The position numbers were made by a program, and so were the translations under genes. From contig NC_092575.1 of NCBI RefSeq assembly GCF_037975245.1, positions 15,294,310 through 15,358,309 on the forward strand: a stretch of DNA of 64,000 nucleotides. Reading direction: 5' to 3'. Source of the stretch: Apostichopus japonicus. Taxonomy: Eukaryota > Echinodermata > Holothuroidea > Aspidochirotida > Stichopodidae. A model generated the notes under the pieces. That model did no database searches and had not been told where the DNA came from. It saw only the letters and a program-made list of their open reading frames with translations. Shown in pieces: positions 1-10,690 of the stretch (its first letter is position 1; each line of letters starts with the position of its first letter).

Positions 1-174
1 ATCATCATCCCCTACCATACTGCTCCCACCAAACAGAGCAGAGGCGGGCGGGTCCCCGTCCTTCTCTACCAGTAACGTCGGAGGTGCAGGATGAGGCAAC
101 GGAGATCCGTCTCGTGGAAACAGATTCAGGCCTTTTATAAAGTGAGTGTAATGAGGCACTGTCCCTCTTTGAAT
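1..174 (-). CDS. Exon 3 (partial) of the uncharacterised basic protein gene
   Basis: After the acceptor AACTCCCTCCACAG the phase-0 frame stays open to the window edge (58 codons, IQRGTVPHYTHFIKGLNLF...). It is Pro-rich (PLPHPAPPTLL) and ends acidic at the boundary. Its continuation lies outside the window. Confidence 0.5.
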   Translation of the reverse strand, partial: MQRGTVPHYTHFIKGLNLFPRDGSPLPHPAPPTLLVEKDGDPPASALFGGSSMVGDDD

Positions 175-3100
175 CTGTGGAGGGAGTTTAATAGCAAGAT
201 ATCTACTACACGGACAAAGATGGAGGGCATGGAACTTGTCATTCACACAAAACAACACTAGAGAAACATTTGACATTTTATCTTTTTTCCTGACTTTTCC
301 CCGACTTTTTCCCCGACCATCTTTTTTCTGACCATCAGTGTTACAGAAGTTAAGTTAGGGATGCCTATAAAATGTCTCCATCCAGTCAAGATCATTCACT
401 TATTCCACTGCTGATAGGTAGCTGTCAAATTACCACAACCAAAATTTAATATTTCTCTTTCAAATATGACCAATTTAAATGTCTCTTGTAACTCAAACTT
501 CACTTGCAATCAATATAAACAAACCATTTAACATTTGTTGAGGTTTGAAGACTACTCTTGAATCTCGAAAGGCAAAGGCATTTCATTGAAAACAAAAGCC
601 TACAAGCTAAGTCTGTTTTTCAGCTTTTGATTCTCTATAAGTTGCAACTTTTGGGAGTTTATGGCATATATACTGTACCACACAACTTAATGGGATTTTA
701 CGATGACAAATAGATAGATAGATAGCATACAGTACAAAGGAACAAATATGTAAATTAAGCTCAATATCTGTGCTGAACCTCTGTATATGAAACTAGAAAT
801 TAAGAGTTCCCAAGGTACATGTAGACCAGGGTTGTCCAACCTTTTACAGAGGAGGGCCACATGGAATGATTATGATGAAGGAGAGGGCCGCATTAACCCT
901 ACGCTCGATTTTTTGATTTTTTGCTGAAGCCCAAGGCAACAAAATGTGAGCACTGCGCGCGGAGCTCACTGATTTATTATCCTTCCTGATAAAACAGATG
1001 AATAAAGTACAACCGCCCTCCCCCCTTCCGCTGAGAGTGTCACACAAATTGACCCTTATGCAGTTTTTTGGACCAAGAAGGTTTGAATGATTTGTTATAT
1101 AGCTTCAAATTGTTATCAATAAATCTGCTCACTAAAATTTCGCACCGTACAAGCATCTCTGACGGGCCGGACGCAACCCTGCGGCGGGCCGGACTGTGGC
1201 CCGTGGGCCGTAGGTTGGACAACCCTGATGTAGACTGTTTCAGAGTACAACAAACTGAGCCAATTGTTTCTAACAATATTGAAATTCTAATCCGTTGGGA
1301 AAAGGCAAAACAAGTTCCCATCCATTCTTTGGAATCCAGACAATATACTATAGCTAACAAGTTCTTTAAACCCAAATCTTTTGTCATGTGTAACTTTCTG
1401 ACATCCTGGATGGCCATTAGACAATCCTTCCTGAACAATAGAGATGATACTCACATAGTTGTGACGGGGTAGGTGGAGAAATTCCCTTCTCTAAAAGACA
1501 AAAGATGAGACCATTTTTAATAAATTGTTATGGATTGCTCTTTTAACAGTTTACAAAATAAATGTCTCCACAAAATTAATTTTCCTCCAATATCTAATCG
1601 GATGAGTAATTAAGTGAGGAATTCAATATACAAATTTAGCGTCAACTTTTCATTCCAGCCACTGAAACCGAAATTTATATCAAATAGGAAGATATTGCAC
1701 TAATATATCCAAGACAAACCATATTGCCAGATTTCAAGCATGATCTACATTATGACACTCGTTGAAAATAATTAATTTTCACCCAAAAAGTAACGTTATT
1801 ACTAACAATCCAGACATTGATACCTCAATATTTGAAAATAATGCGACAGTTTTCCACAAGAATCCAAATCTGTTTCTTAAATGTTGTTAACCCATAAACA
1901 TTTTAAGAAACATTCAGTTTGGAGTTCAATGTGAATGCATATTTTACAATATTAATAGTCAAGTCTACCCTTACAGATGTTGGAGCGGTCCTCGGTCTTG
2001 TTGTCCCTTTGGCCCAAAACTTGCTCCTATCGAAATGAGAAGGCACGTCGGCAGCTAATAGGCCGGTGGAAGAGGTTGGCCTCTGAGAACTGCTCGATTT
2101 AGGTCTACACTCGACCGGACAGTAGGCGCACGCTTTGTGGTCCGTGGTTCGACCGACTGGGATGGACGAGACAGTTAAACGAGTGTGGTGCAACCTCTCA
2201 ACCTACAGAGAATTTGAAAAAGATATAAACCTTGTGAAACAAAACAGCTTAACGCAGGTACTCGGTTAAAATTTTAATGAAGTACTTTAATACCCCTGCA
2301 ACATAACAAAAAAGTGTCGCTTTACTGTACATATAATAGTTTCTTGAAGTGATGTCACAAAGGCTTCATACTGCCAGACATTATTTAAAGCCCTTTTTTT
2401 CTCCACACAATTGGCAATTAAACAATCACCTACTGTACCTGTTATACTCTCATGCAGTACAGTAACAGATGTTACAAGATTGTAATTCTACTTGATTGAA
2501 ATAAATTTTTTATACACCTATAGCTATAGGTTCAGGATATATTCAATCAAAGATTGTCTTACCTGTTCAGTACAGTAGGTGCTACACAGAGTATCGATCT
2601 AGGCTAGATGCCTTGTACATATATGATATAATTTACTGTATGTTGCAAACTCTGTGTGTGTAAAAGTGTACCTGAGGGGATCTGAGATCGATTAGCATGT
2701 TGAGTCTGGTATTTAGAGAGAATATTCGGCACACGGTGAACGAGACGCTGATGTCGGATTAACAAACTGTTGTGGAGTATTGGCTTTCCAATTACAGTAG
2801 GTAATTGGAGTAACACTTAAATCATGAAAGGAAAATTGTCTGCTCATGGGCAGCTGACAAGTTTGCTTAAGGTGAGCAAGTGCTTGCAGGCGTCCATTAC
2901 TAATACGAGGGGCCATTCCTAGGGGGAGCTTCAAGGTACTGTATTGATTGATTGTTGTTTTAATTCCCATGGTAAACAGCTGTATACTTTAGATAAGGCT
3001 ACCACTGCAGTGTTGTTAAACTTTGAATTCAGTAATGCTTCCCAAGAGATATCTCACAAAACTGCACTCCAAATTTGTTTAGTCAGTGGAGAAACAGACT

Positions 3101-4271
3101 TAAATCTCTCACCCAGTTGGGACAATTTTCCTATACTGTAGTGTTAAGTCCCACTTTCAGAGCACTCGTATTGTCAGTACGAGAAGTATGAGTATCATGT
3201 TTCTATCAGATAGAGGTTAGGAACTGCTTGTACTGTCAATACCGGTGCTTTGAGAGCATGATATTGGTGTACAGTTTAGAGAGGTATTAGCAATAGGAAA
3301 TTGTCCCAACTTGATGAAATCTCTACTACAGTACCATGGAGGTAAAACAGACTTACCTCCATTCTACTACTAACTATGAATATTCAAATGTGAGATGTGA
3401 AACCATTGTATACATGTCTTAATTTGATGCATGTTTACTATTAAAACAGATAATAGGGAGAACAATGAGAGTTGAAAAAGCTGACAGTTCATTATGCAAA
3501 TCTATTCTATTCTATTCAAATCTATTTCTATTCTATGCAAATCTATTAGGGAGTGTTAGCTCAGTGGTTAACGCCGGTGCCTTTCAATCATTAGGTCCCG
3601 AGTTCGAGTCACACCAAGATTAATGTATGTCGTCCAGTTACAGAGTTGTTGATAATTGACAATTCATAATCATGGACGTTAAAATATGAATCTAAGAGAC
3701 TAACTTCTGTCAGCTTGCGGCTTTTATAAGCCAATGATGGCTTCTTCGCAAGTTCCTGCTTGCAGGAGGATCTAAAATACATACATACATGCATCAGATA
3801 GCTGACAAAGCTGAAAATTCATTCATTATGCAAATTTATTCGTTTACTGTACTGTACCTCAGTAACACTTTTGTTCTGCGATGCGGTTGGTCGGTGCCGC
3901 ATGTGCGATGATGCTGACTTTGCCCTTCTCGGTAAACGGTACCCAGTGTTGTTGTCATCACCAGCACCATCATCCCTGTGGTTGTATACATTGCCAGGAC
4001 TTTCTCTGTACTGGTTGATGTGTGAGGCACTTTTTGGTCTATAAAATGTGTTTTTCTGGATGACAGGAGGCTTTGGCTGCTGCCGGTATCTACCGGATGC
4101 AACGGCACTCCTAACACGCCTCTGTCTCGTAACTTGCTTGGCAGGGGAAGGTGGCGAATAATTGAAATCATCAAAGGAGTTACTCTTGAAAGAAGAATGG
4201 TTAGAGCAAAAGTCTTGTGGAAGGAATTTCTTGTAGCCCGAAGCAAGCCACGGCGCAGATGGATCTAACAT
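1..4271 (-). CDS. Uncharacterised basic Ser/Arg/Lys-rich protein gene, 5' part (partial)
   Basis: Three open segments on the minus strand splice with GT-AG borders, all in phase 0: exon 1 4271-3858, exon 2 2202-1975, exon 3 174-1. The gene leaves the window in exon 3. The visible protein is 138 + 76 + 58 residues. It has no recognisable domain; it is basic and Ser/Pro-rich, with repeated motifs RPKSAS (exon 1), RRAKSAS (exon 1) and RPKSSSS (exon 2). The first ATG of the long open frame is taken as the start. No signal peptide or membrane segment is visible. Basic KSAS/RPTS-type motifs occur in many cytoskeletal or axonemal proteins, but that is only an association and I assign no function. 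The three independent segments joining in frame, with similar composition in exons 1 and 2, are the main support. Confidence 0.6.
175..1974 (-). other. Intron between exons 2 and 3 of the first gene
   Basis: 1.8 kb without a supportable exon. It contains the 401-bp hAT-like MITE (827-1227) and otherwise AT-rich unique-looking DNA. Open frames at 1040-1472 on either strand overlap the MITE end and show no domain. Confidence 0.5.
827..1227. mobile_element. hAT-like MITE with perfect 8-bp target-site duplication
   Basis: The ends are exact inverted repeats (CAGGGTTGTCCAACCT at the left, its complement at the right). The element is flanked on both sides by ATGTAGAC (819-826 and 1228-1235). CAG-starting termini and an 8-bp duplication are hallmarks of hAT-superfamily insertions. 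At 401 bp with no transposase it is non-autonomous. It lies in an intron of the first gene. Confidence 0.85.
1975..2202 (-). CDS. Exon 2 of the uncharacterised basic protein gene
   Basis: 76 codons between acceptor TTCTCTGTAG and donor GTAAGG, phase 0 on both sides. The encoded segment VERLHHTRLTVSS... to ...RPRTAPTS keeps the basic/Ser-rich character of exon 1 and contains four Cys. The open frame upstream of the acceptor is not needed once spliced. Confidence 0.55.
2203..3857 (-). other. Intron between exons 1 and 2 of the first gene
   Basis: 1.65 kb containing a tRNA-derived SINE (3548-3795) preceded by short direct repeats of TCTATTCTATGCAAA-type sequence (about 3497-3546). No other coding signal seen. 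Confidence 0.5.
3548..3795 (+). mobile_element. tRNA-derived SINE (copy 1)
   Basis: A pol III A box (TAGCTCAGTGG, 3557-3567) and B box (GAGTTCGAGTC, 3600-3610) head a body of about 250 bp that ends in an (ATAC)n-like tail. The same family occurs in inverse orientation at 27205-27404, sharing the body including the CCATGATTATGAATTGTCAA-type segment (in the copy-2 orientation). Confidence 0.8.
3858..4271 (-). CDS. Exon 1 of the uncharacterised basic protein gene
   Basis: Coding exon of 138 codons, MLDPSAPWLASGYKKF... to ...QNKSVTE, followed by the donor GTACAG. It is the longest clearly non-repetitive open frame in the first 10 kb. The second, shifted minus-strand frame over the same bases is a shadow. 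Confidence 0.6.
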
Positions 4272-5009
4272 GGCGAATCCCTATTTTATGTAAATTTCTC
4301 CGGTTAATGTGACATCAGTAAAAACCGATCGTTGAAGTAACCTTGTACAGTACGGTTCAGATGTGCAGCAGAACTGTTGAAAACAATAAGAGAAACAAAA
4401 GGAGCCAGAAGCTATTAGAAAATGTAAACAATACCCTTAATTTCTTCACAATATCAATTACTTTGTTAACAGTGTTTGTTGCAAATAAACTTTTACATGG
4501 TAATTTTAGTAAACTTACAATTTACATGCAACCCTCTCTGAGACTATATCATGTGTGAAGCAATGTTAGTATTATGGAAAAGCTCAGTATGTAAGACATT
4601 AAAATCATGGAATGGCATGAAGGCAAAATTTTAGTCGATACCGTAATTGCATATTAATATTTCAATGGTATGAAGGTAAACGGTACAGTACTTTTGTGAC
4701 ATAGATCTGCTAATGCACAAATGCGAGCAAAATGTCACTAAATTTGTGTACATTCGTTAAAGTTTGCTCTACACTTTCAGTAAATGTGTACATATTTCAT
4801 TGAAAGTAGAAAATGCAAACTTTAATGTTTTCTCCATTGACTGTATCAATTGCTGTTGACATATCATGTAGGCTGTTAAGATTTAAACATGTATGCAGCA
4901 TTCAAAAACAACATTACAATTTGACATTTTAACTCAACAGTGTCTAGCTATCAATGCAGCTGCATATATGCAGTATGCAGGGAATAACGTAGGTAACTTT
5001 CAACTTTGC

Positions 5010-5440
5010 ACGGCAGTTTCAAGGCAAATTTCGTCCTTTGTAAAATAATATGGTCTCTGTGTATAAGACTGACAAATTTTTCTAATTGTATAGTAACTTG
5101 AGCACATTGCAATGCATTATAAATTATTATATATAACACCTGGTACAGTTGGTGAATACCCCAAAATACTATACAGGTACACAGTACTATACAGGTATAG
5201 TATATAAATACTATACAGGTATGCCTGTCATATTGATCCTTTGTGCAGCACTTTGAAGGCAAATTTTGTCCTTTGTAAAATGATATGGGGTCCCTGGGTA
5301 TAAGACTGACACATTTTTCAATTGAGTGGCAATTTGATCACTTTGTATTAACACATTGCGATGCAATACCTGGTAAATTTTTCCCTGATATATATTACAC
5401 AGTACAGTTAGTGAATACCGTAAAGTACTATAAAGGTGTG
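5010..5440. repeat. Two-copy degenerate tandem duplication (about 230 bp unit)
   Basis: Segments near 5015-5210 and 5240-5440 share a CAAATTT.GTCCTTTGTAAAAT block, a TATAAGACTGACA.ATTTTT block, a GCACATTGC(A/G)ATGCA block and a TACAGT(T/A)(G/A)GTGAATACC block in the same order. Confidence 0.7.
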
Positions 5441-5614
5441 GAGGGGTTTTCACATCGGTGCGTACAATGATGAAGATACAGCTCTAGGTAACAATGTGCA
5501 TGATCTTTCCTGTTAACAGATCTATTCAATTAAGATTCACTGTAACATACATATCTCAATCTTTGTGCTAGTTGAGAAAATATGTTTGAAAAGATTTCAT
5601 CTTCAATAATTCTG

Positions 5615-5690
5615 TGAAGAATTGCCTTTGAAGAAGATCCTGCTAAGATCGAAACGTCAGGCCAACTTACTTTTACACATTCTCCTACAC
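5615..5690 (+). mobile_element. Possible Penelope-like LTR-type fragment
   Basis: Contains GAAGAAGATCCTGCTAAGATC followed by GAAACGTCAGGCC. This is a widespread signature of Penelope-like terminal repeats, with a short stem and a GAAAC motif. It is too short to classify firmly. Confidence 0.35.
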
Positions 5691-7369
5691 AGGCTCTCTA
5701 GTGGATAAGCAGTTTGCTAACAGTTTTATTTTATTAAGAATTGCCTTAAGTCCAATATATTTCATTTCAAATGGTAGCTTGTATATAATTTTAATGATAT
5801 TTAAATGCTTAAACGAGTAGTTTAGCAGGCATGATTGGTTGACGACATGATATATGTTAAGTTGCAAAACGAACGGTGGCCAAACATTCGTTGCTAACAT
5901 GTTAAAGTTATGGGTGGCAAATACTTAAAGCAAAAAGTTAGTTTAAATATGTCGCACTATACTGTATATGAATTAGGAAATGTGCAGGTACTTTGCCCTG
6001 AAGTGTCCATCAGAGATTCCTCAAAAGAATTCTCAATGATTTTAGAGACAACGGCTTGTCAAGTATCGCAGAACTGGAAAAGACCATATGACAGTGCTCT
6101 CTTAATAGTTACATATTTTTAGCAGATCATTTTCCCAGAGAAAGTGATTGAAACTTTGCATAGAGCCATTCTGGCTACCTTCACTGCCTGTACTTAAAAG
6201 GCAAGCCTAAATACTGTACCTAATGTGGAATCACACAAAGCACGAATCAATTTTGTTAATTCTGTGTTCTCTCCTCATGTACTAAATTTGCCAAACAAAA
6301 GCATTGCCAGTAAAAGTCTTGCAAATTTCTCATCTTCGTACTAAGTATATATCAGAATATAGGACTTGAAGACAATTGATATATGAAGACTAAACTGAAG
6401 GAGACCTAATAATAACAATCAGCAACAAGAGAATATTCAAAATACTGTCAACATCCTGGGCTAATGAGATTAGGCAACTTGGCTAGTTTATGCCACAGGG
6501 GGAAATAAGGCCTATTTGAGAATTAACTGCTAGCCCCTAGGCCTAAACTCCTTGGCCCTGTCTGCAACACATGCACTCACAAAGTATGACACACACATAT
6601 AATAAAACAATACTAGCAGGTCTAAGTGTGGGCCAGCATATGGACTTCATCTTAGACTGTTAGAGTTAGACTTAGAGCTAACTTAGCGGCTATTCCTAGG
6701 CAAGGCTATGGTTAAGGCCTACCTCTCGTATAGGCCTAACGGCAAGATGATGTGTGGTTTACGTTGAGAGCTCTTGTGATCTGCAAAATAAAACTCGTTC
6801 TAGCCTAGGCTTAGCCTACCTATACGAGTACGAGTCGTACGACATGCGATAAAGTCACACAATTCGAAGACTGCTCTCAATGTTCTTGCAGCATCTTTGC
6901 TTTTGATTCCAAAACTCCTTTGGTATCTTTCATTGTAGTAATAAATGTTTTCGTATAACTTTTAGCTGGGTTAATATTATTCCAAATATTACATTGTTTA
7001 GTCACTGATACTGATAGTACATCGCGCAATACCGATGCGGTAAGAGTCTCTCTGCTAGGTAACGCAGGTCAGAGATTACGAATTGACCTTCGACGACTTA
7101 CGTAATATGATAGAGGGTGGTCTACATAAACAGAAGGTAATACAAAACTGGGTGGATTAGCAACTGAATGGGCAATTTGTTACTTAATACTTGTATCATA
7201 TCGGTTACAGGTTTGTCAAAAGTCCATCTCTTTGAAAGCATAAACTTTCAAATTCAAAAGAAACGGCACAGTCCTCTGGAAGGTCGTACTAAGGATCATT
7301 GCTAGGATGTGCCAACGCCATAAGGGCCATTTTATGAAAACTTTGATGATGTACGAAAAGTAGGCTACG

Positions 7370-7670
7370 TACGCCGCGGCGATGATGCTGAGCAGACAAG
7401 GGCGGCGGAACCGGGGAGGGGGGCACAGGGGGCACGTGCTCCCCCACTTTTCCTCAGGTTAAAAATGTGCCCTTTTTCTACATAAAACTTGAGGTGTCTC
7501 AAGTTAGCAAGAGGCCAGGGAACCAGAATGAACACTCGGGAAGGGCCGTTTCCAGCCATCTGAGGGGTTTGTAAAACCAAAAATTTTCTTGTACGCTCCG
7601 CGCCAACTGATGGTGGCGCTCCGCTCAGATAGTCGTGCATACAACTTTGCAAATCCTGGCTACGCCTCTG
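7370..7670. mobile_element. Partial non-autonomous DNA-element relative
   Basis: Shares the block ACACTCGGGAAG(G/T)GCCG, then TTCC.GCCATCTG and GTACGCTCCGCGCCAAC, with two places inside the 11564-12567 element, in the same orientation. It also starts with GGCGGCGGAACCGGGG, a terminus-like sequence. No clean target-site duplication was found here. Confidence 0.55.
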
Positions 7671-9699
7671 ACTTTTAATAAATTGCTGTGGGTCAAACTC
7701 AAAGCTATTTCGAATGGAAAAAAAATGAAAGATATTGACAAGAAATAAACTCTAATTCGGAAGATTCCTACATTAGCAACTAGCATGATTTCACCTCATT
7801 TTGTCTCAAAAGAAAACTTGTTCCTTGTTTCCCAATTTGCACATTCGATATTGCAGTGCTAGTATGCATATTTTCCTTGAGGGGGGGGGGGGGCGTTGAT
7901 GGAGTGATGTGTATACGCAAATAAGATAATACAATACGAGTTATAAAGGGTACTAAATATACGGCTGCATCACTCCAATCGAATTTCTGCAAAGTGCCCT
8001 TTGATGTCGGTGCCCCCCAGATTAAAAGTGCTTCCGCCGCCCTTGTGAGCAGATCCAAAGTGGGCCCGGACCTGGGCCAATTCATTTGAAAAACTGGCAC
8101 TAATCATGAGCTGCAAACATATTTATGCAAATACATGGTCACGCCTAGTGGGCATTCCTTTGGCCTACCTTCAAGTGACGATTTCTTATGACAACTTCGG
8201 CGGTGGGTTACTTAGCCTATACCGTTTTGGTTTGGCGAAAACTAAGGTAGTGGCGCTCACAGGATTTCAAGGGGGAGGGGACCATACTGTTCTATGTAAA
8301 TTGGATTGGCTAATATATATGTTGTGTGTTGTAGAAGAAAATAGGGGAAGGTACACCCGCATAGTAGTCGAATTCCTATCCGGAAATGCATGCAAACACA
8401 TATTTCAAAGTGAAAATATACCGTGATGATAGTAACATCAGGTCTTCTGGTATCTTTTTGACATGCCAGGATTGTAGTCAAGTGTTTAAATACACTCTTC
8501 TTCAGCATGCTATTGAAAATTCGTGAAAGCATAGGATACGTGGGCGCAGCTACCTGCCAGTGCGGTGAAATGTTGAAGTGTTTTGGACATTTCAAAACTC
8601 ATTCGAGTTGACATTTGAAATCATCGCGTAGATATATATTTTGATCGTGCACTTGTTCTATTTTCACGTTATTACTAGTATTTTTAAACTTGAGGCAAGA
8701 TTACACATACGTCCTGTGCAACCGTACATGTTGTTCAAGTGTAAACCTCAAGTGCCCGAAAAGACCATATGAAGTGAATAATCCCTGAAAAACAAGAAGA
8801 CTAATGTTCCCCTTTGCTTTTAAACTCTCTTTATACTTTATACAATATGGTATTAATTTGGAAGTGGCATGACATCCTAGAAGTAACTTTACAAACTTGT
8901 ATCACTTACTTTTAAGCATCCTGAACTTAGGCATGGGAAGACGTGTGGGAGATAAAACTAATGGGCCATGGCGACACACGTTCAATAAATTATTACCTAT
9001 ATAAATGGCAATGTAGCTTATAGAGGTGAAGGAGACTATTTTTTTTCTCTTTTTCTGACCATTGGTTGGTACACCTGTTATTGGTTGGGGACAGGTGTAG
9101 CCATCAGTAAGGAGTCCTACTGAAGTGCAGGGGTAGCTGCACCCACGGAAGGTACACCATCTTCAGAGAACAATTTCGGTAAACTATCTCTAAGATATCC
9201 CTTTAGCTAATTGAGGAGAGGAAAGAATACCCTCACCAAAGTCAAATTCCAGCTCAGCATTAACAACAGAGACTTCAATGTCTGAGCTATTGATAACAAC
9301 ATAACATGTTTTGCAAAGACTGGTTTCTTAAAGAAGCAATGTTTTGGTCAATTTTTTCTCCCTCCAAAATTAACTGAATATAACCAAAGTAAGATTGCGA
9401 TTGATTAAACTAAGACAATGTCCTACAATTTTGCATGTAAAGGTTAAATAATGAAGTCCTGAGAACTTTGTCAATTTGATCAGTTTTTCGTCATCCAGAC
9501 ACTTGAAATAATTGGTATTAATCTCATGCAAATATTTTGCTTCAATATTTAATATAAATCTTACTATTAATTGCTCATTAAGCTACATCGTTATGTGATT
9601 TTACAATGGGATAGCATTGAAAATATAAGCAGCAACTGCTCTAAATGCTGCTCTAAGCAAAAGAGATGGACGATGGCACACAACAGAAGACACCAACAA

Positions 9700-10493
9700 A
9701 TGATAATAACATTGTTTCATTTATTTTAACATCTAAAACACCAACAACTGGTATGGACATGCCAACTCAATGATAAAATATAAAAGATGGATTGACAAAA
9801 AAAGGACCCTAGCTTTAATCATCAGCTCTTAGTGGCAATTCTTCAAAAGTCTGCATTATTACCATGCTGTTACTCTTAATTTCAATTACACAGCCTTCAA
9901 ATTAATGGAAGTAAGCCGAGAAAACAAACTTACAAATTGTGGCATCCCTCCCCTATCCTCCCTATGGCAAACCAGTATATGTACAAAAACATGTCATTTC
10001 TGCAGTATGGCTGACTGATATGATAATATTCACTGCAAAGAGATGTGTGTGCTTTTCTAAATGTAATCAAATTTAACTGGAATGAAATTGTTCCTCCTTA
10101 CTTTTAAAATGTATTCCGAGTATGGTTTACAATTAACATTCACCAAACACAGGCAGAAAGAAATACTAAACAGTTCAGTTTATATACAGTTTCCTTTGTA
10201 CAATCAGCAGGTTTTGTTCTTTGCAGACATTTACCAACCACAACTTATCCACCAATTTCATTCTGTAGATATTACAAATAACTAACTCTACAGACATTGT
10301 GACAAATGACCATGTGCTTGCTTTGGGTTTATTTACATGACAAGCGAGTGTGTTGCCAATGATCTTAAACATAAAGATACCCAAAAAAAATTGAAGGACA
10401 AGTAACTTTTATCTTGTGCCAATATCAGTGACAAAAAAATGCCTGTCATAAGACAGCCATGATAATTCAACAAGGTAGCAGAATGTCCCTTAT
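9700..10493 (-). other. Probable 3' untranslated region of the FET gene
   Basis: AT-rich DNA between the stop codon and the distal AATAAA. No open frame of note; the small frames at 10082-10384 are not supported. Confidence 0.5.
9720..9725 (-). promoter_or_regulatory. Candidate polyadenylation signal of the FET gene
   Basis: Minus-strand AATAAA about 770 nt downstream of the stop codon. A second, proximal AATAAA lies at 10328-10333. Which one is used cannot be told from sequence. Confidence 0.4.
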
Positions 10494-10690
10494 TTAGTAT
10501 GGGCGACCTCTCCTGTCATTTCTGCGATCCATATCCCTCGTGGGTCCACCTCCTCGGCCACCACGGCCCATGAAACCACCCCTGCCGCCACCTCTGTCTC
10601 CACCTCGTCCACCGTAGAAGCCTCGTCCCCCTCTCATACCACCACGGTCACCGCCACGACCCGAGTATCCACTTCTACCTCTATCCATAC
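10494..10690 (-). CDS. FET exon 17 (C-terminal RGG tract and stop)
   Basis: 197 nt after acceptor TCTTTGGCAG. Encodes GMDRGRSGYSGRGGDRGG... and ends DRRGRPY-stop (TAA 10496-10494). RPY at the extreme C-terminus matches the family's PY-type nuclear localisation signal for transportin. Confidence 0.95.

Larger units (their letters stand above)
4272..9699. other. Intergenic region between the first gene and the FET gene
   Basis: No gene can be supported. It contains a degenerate tandem duplication (5010-5440), a short Penelope-LTR-like piece (about 5615-5690) and a partial GC-rich transposon relative (7370-7670). It also has a run of G at about 7881-7893 and AT-rich DNA. The open frames here (for example 8106-8426) have no recognisable motif and no splice partner. 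Confidence 0.5.

Noticed and set aside
1040-1472. Overlapping 132- and 134-codon frames on opposite strands
   Set aside because: They span the right end of a hAT-like MITE and intronic DNA, with no motif on either strand.
3836-4246. 136-codon minus-strand frame overlapping exon 1 of the first gene
   Set aside because: Shadow frame of the better-supported frame at 4271-3858, which joins in phase to two further exons.
8106-8595. 106- and 112-codon frames near 8.1-8.6 kb
   Set aside because: No recognisable domain, no splice context, and opposite-strand overlap; most likely chance.
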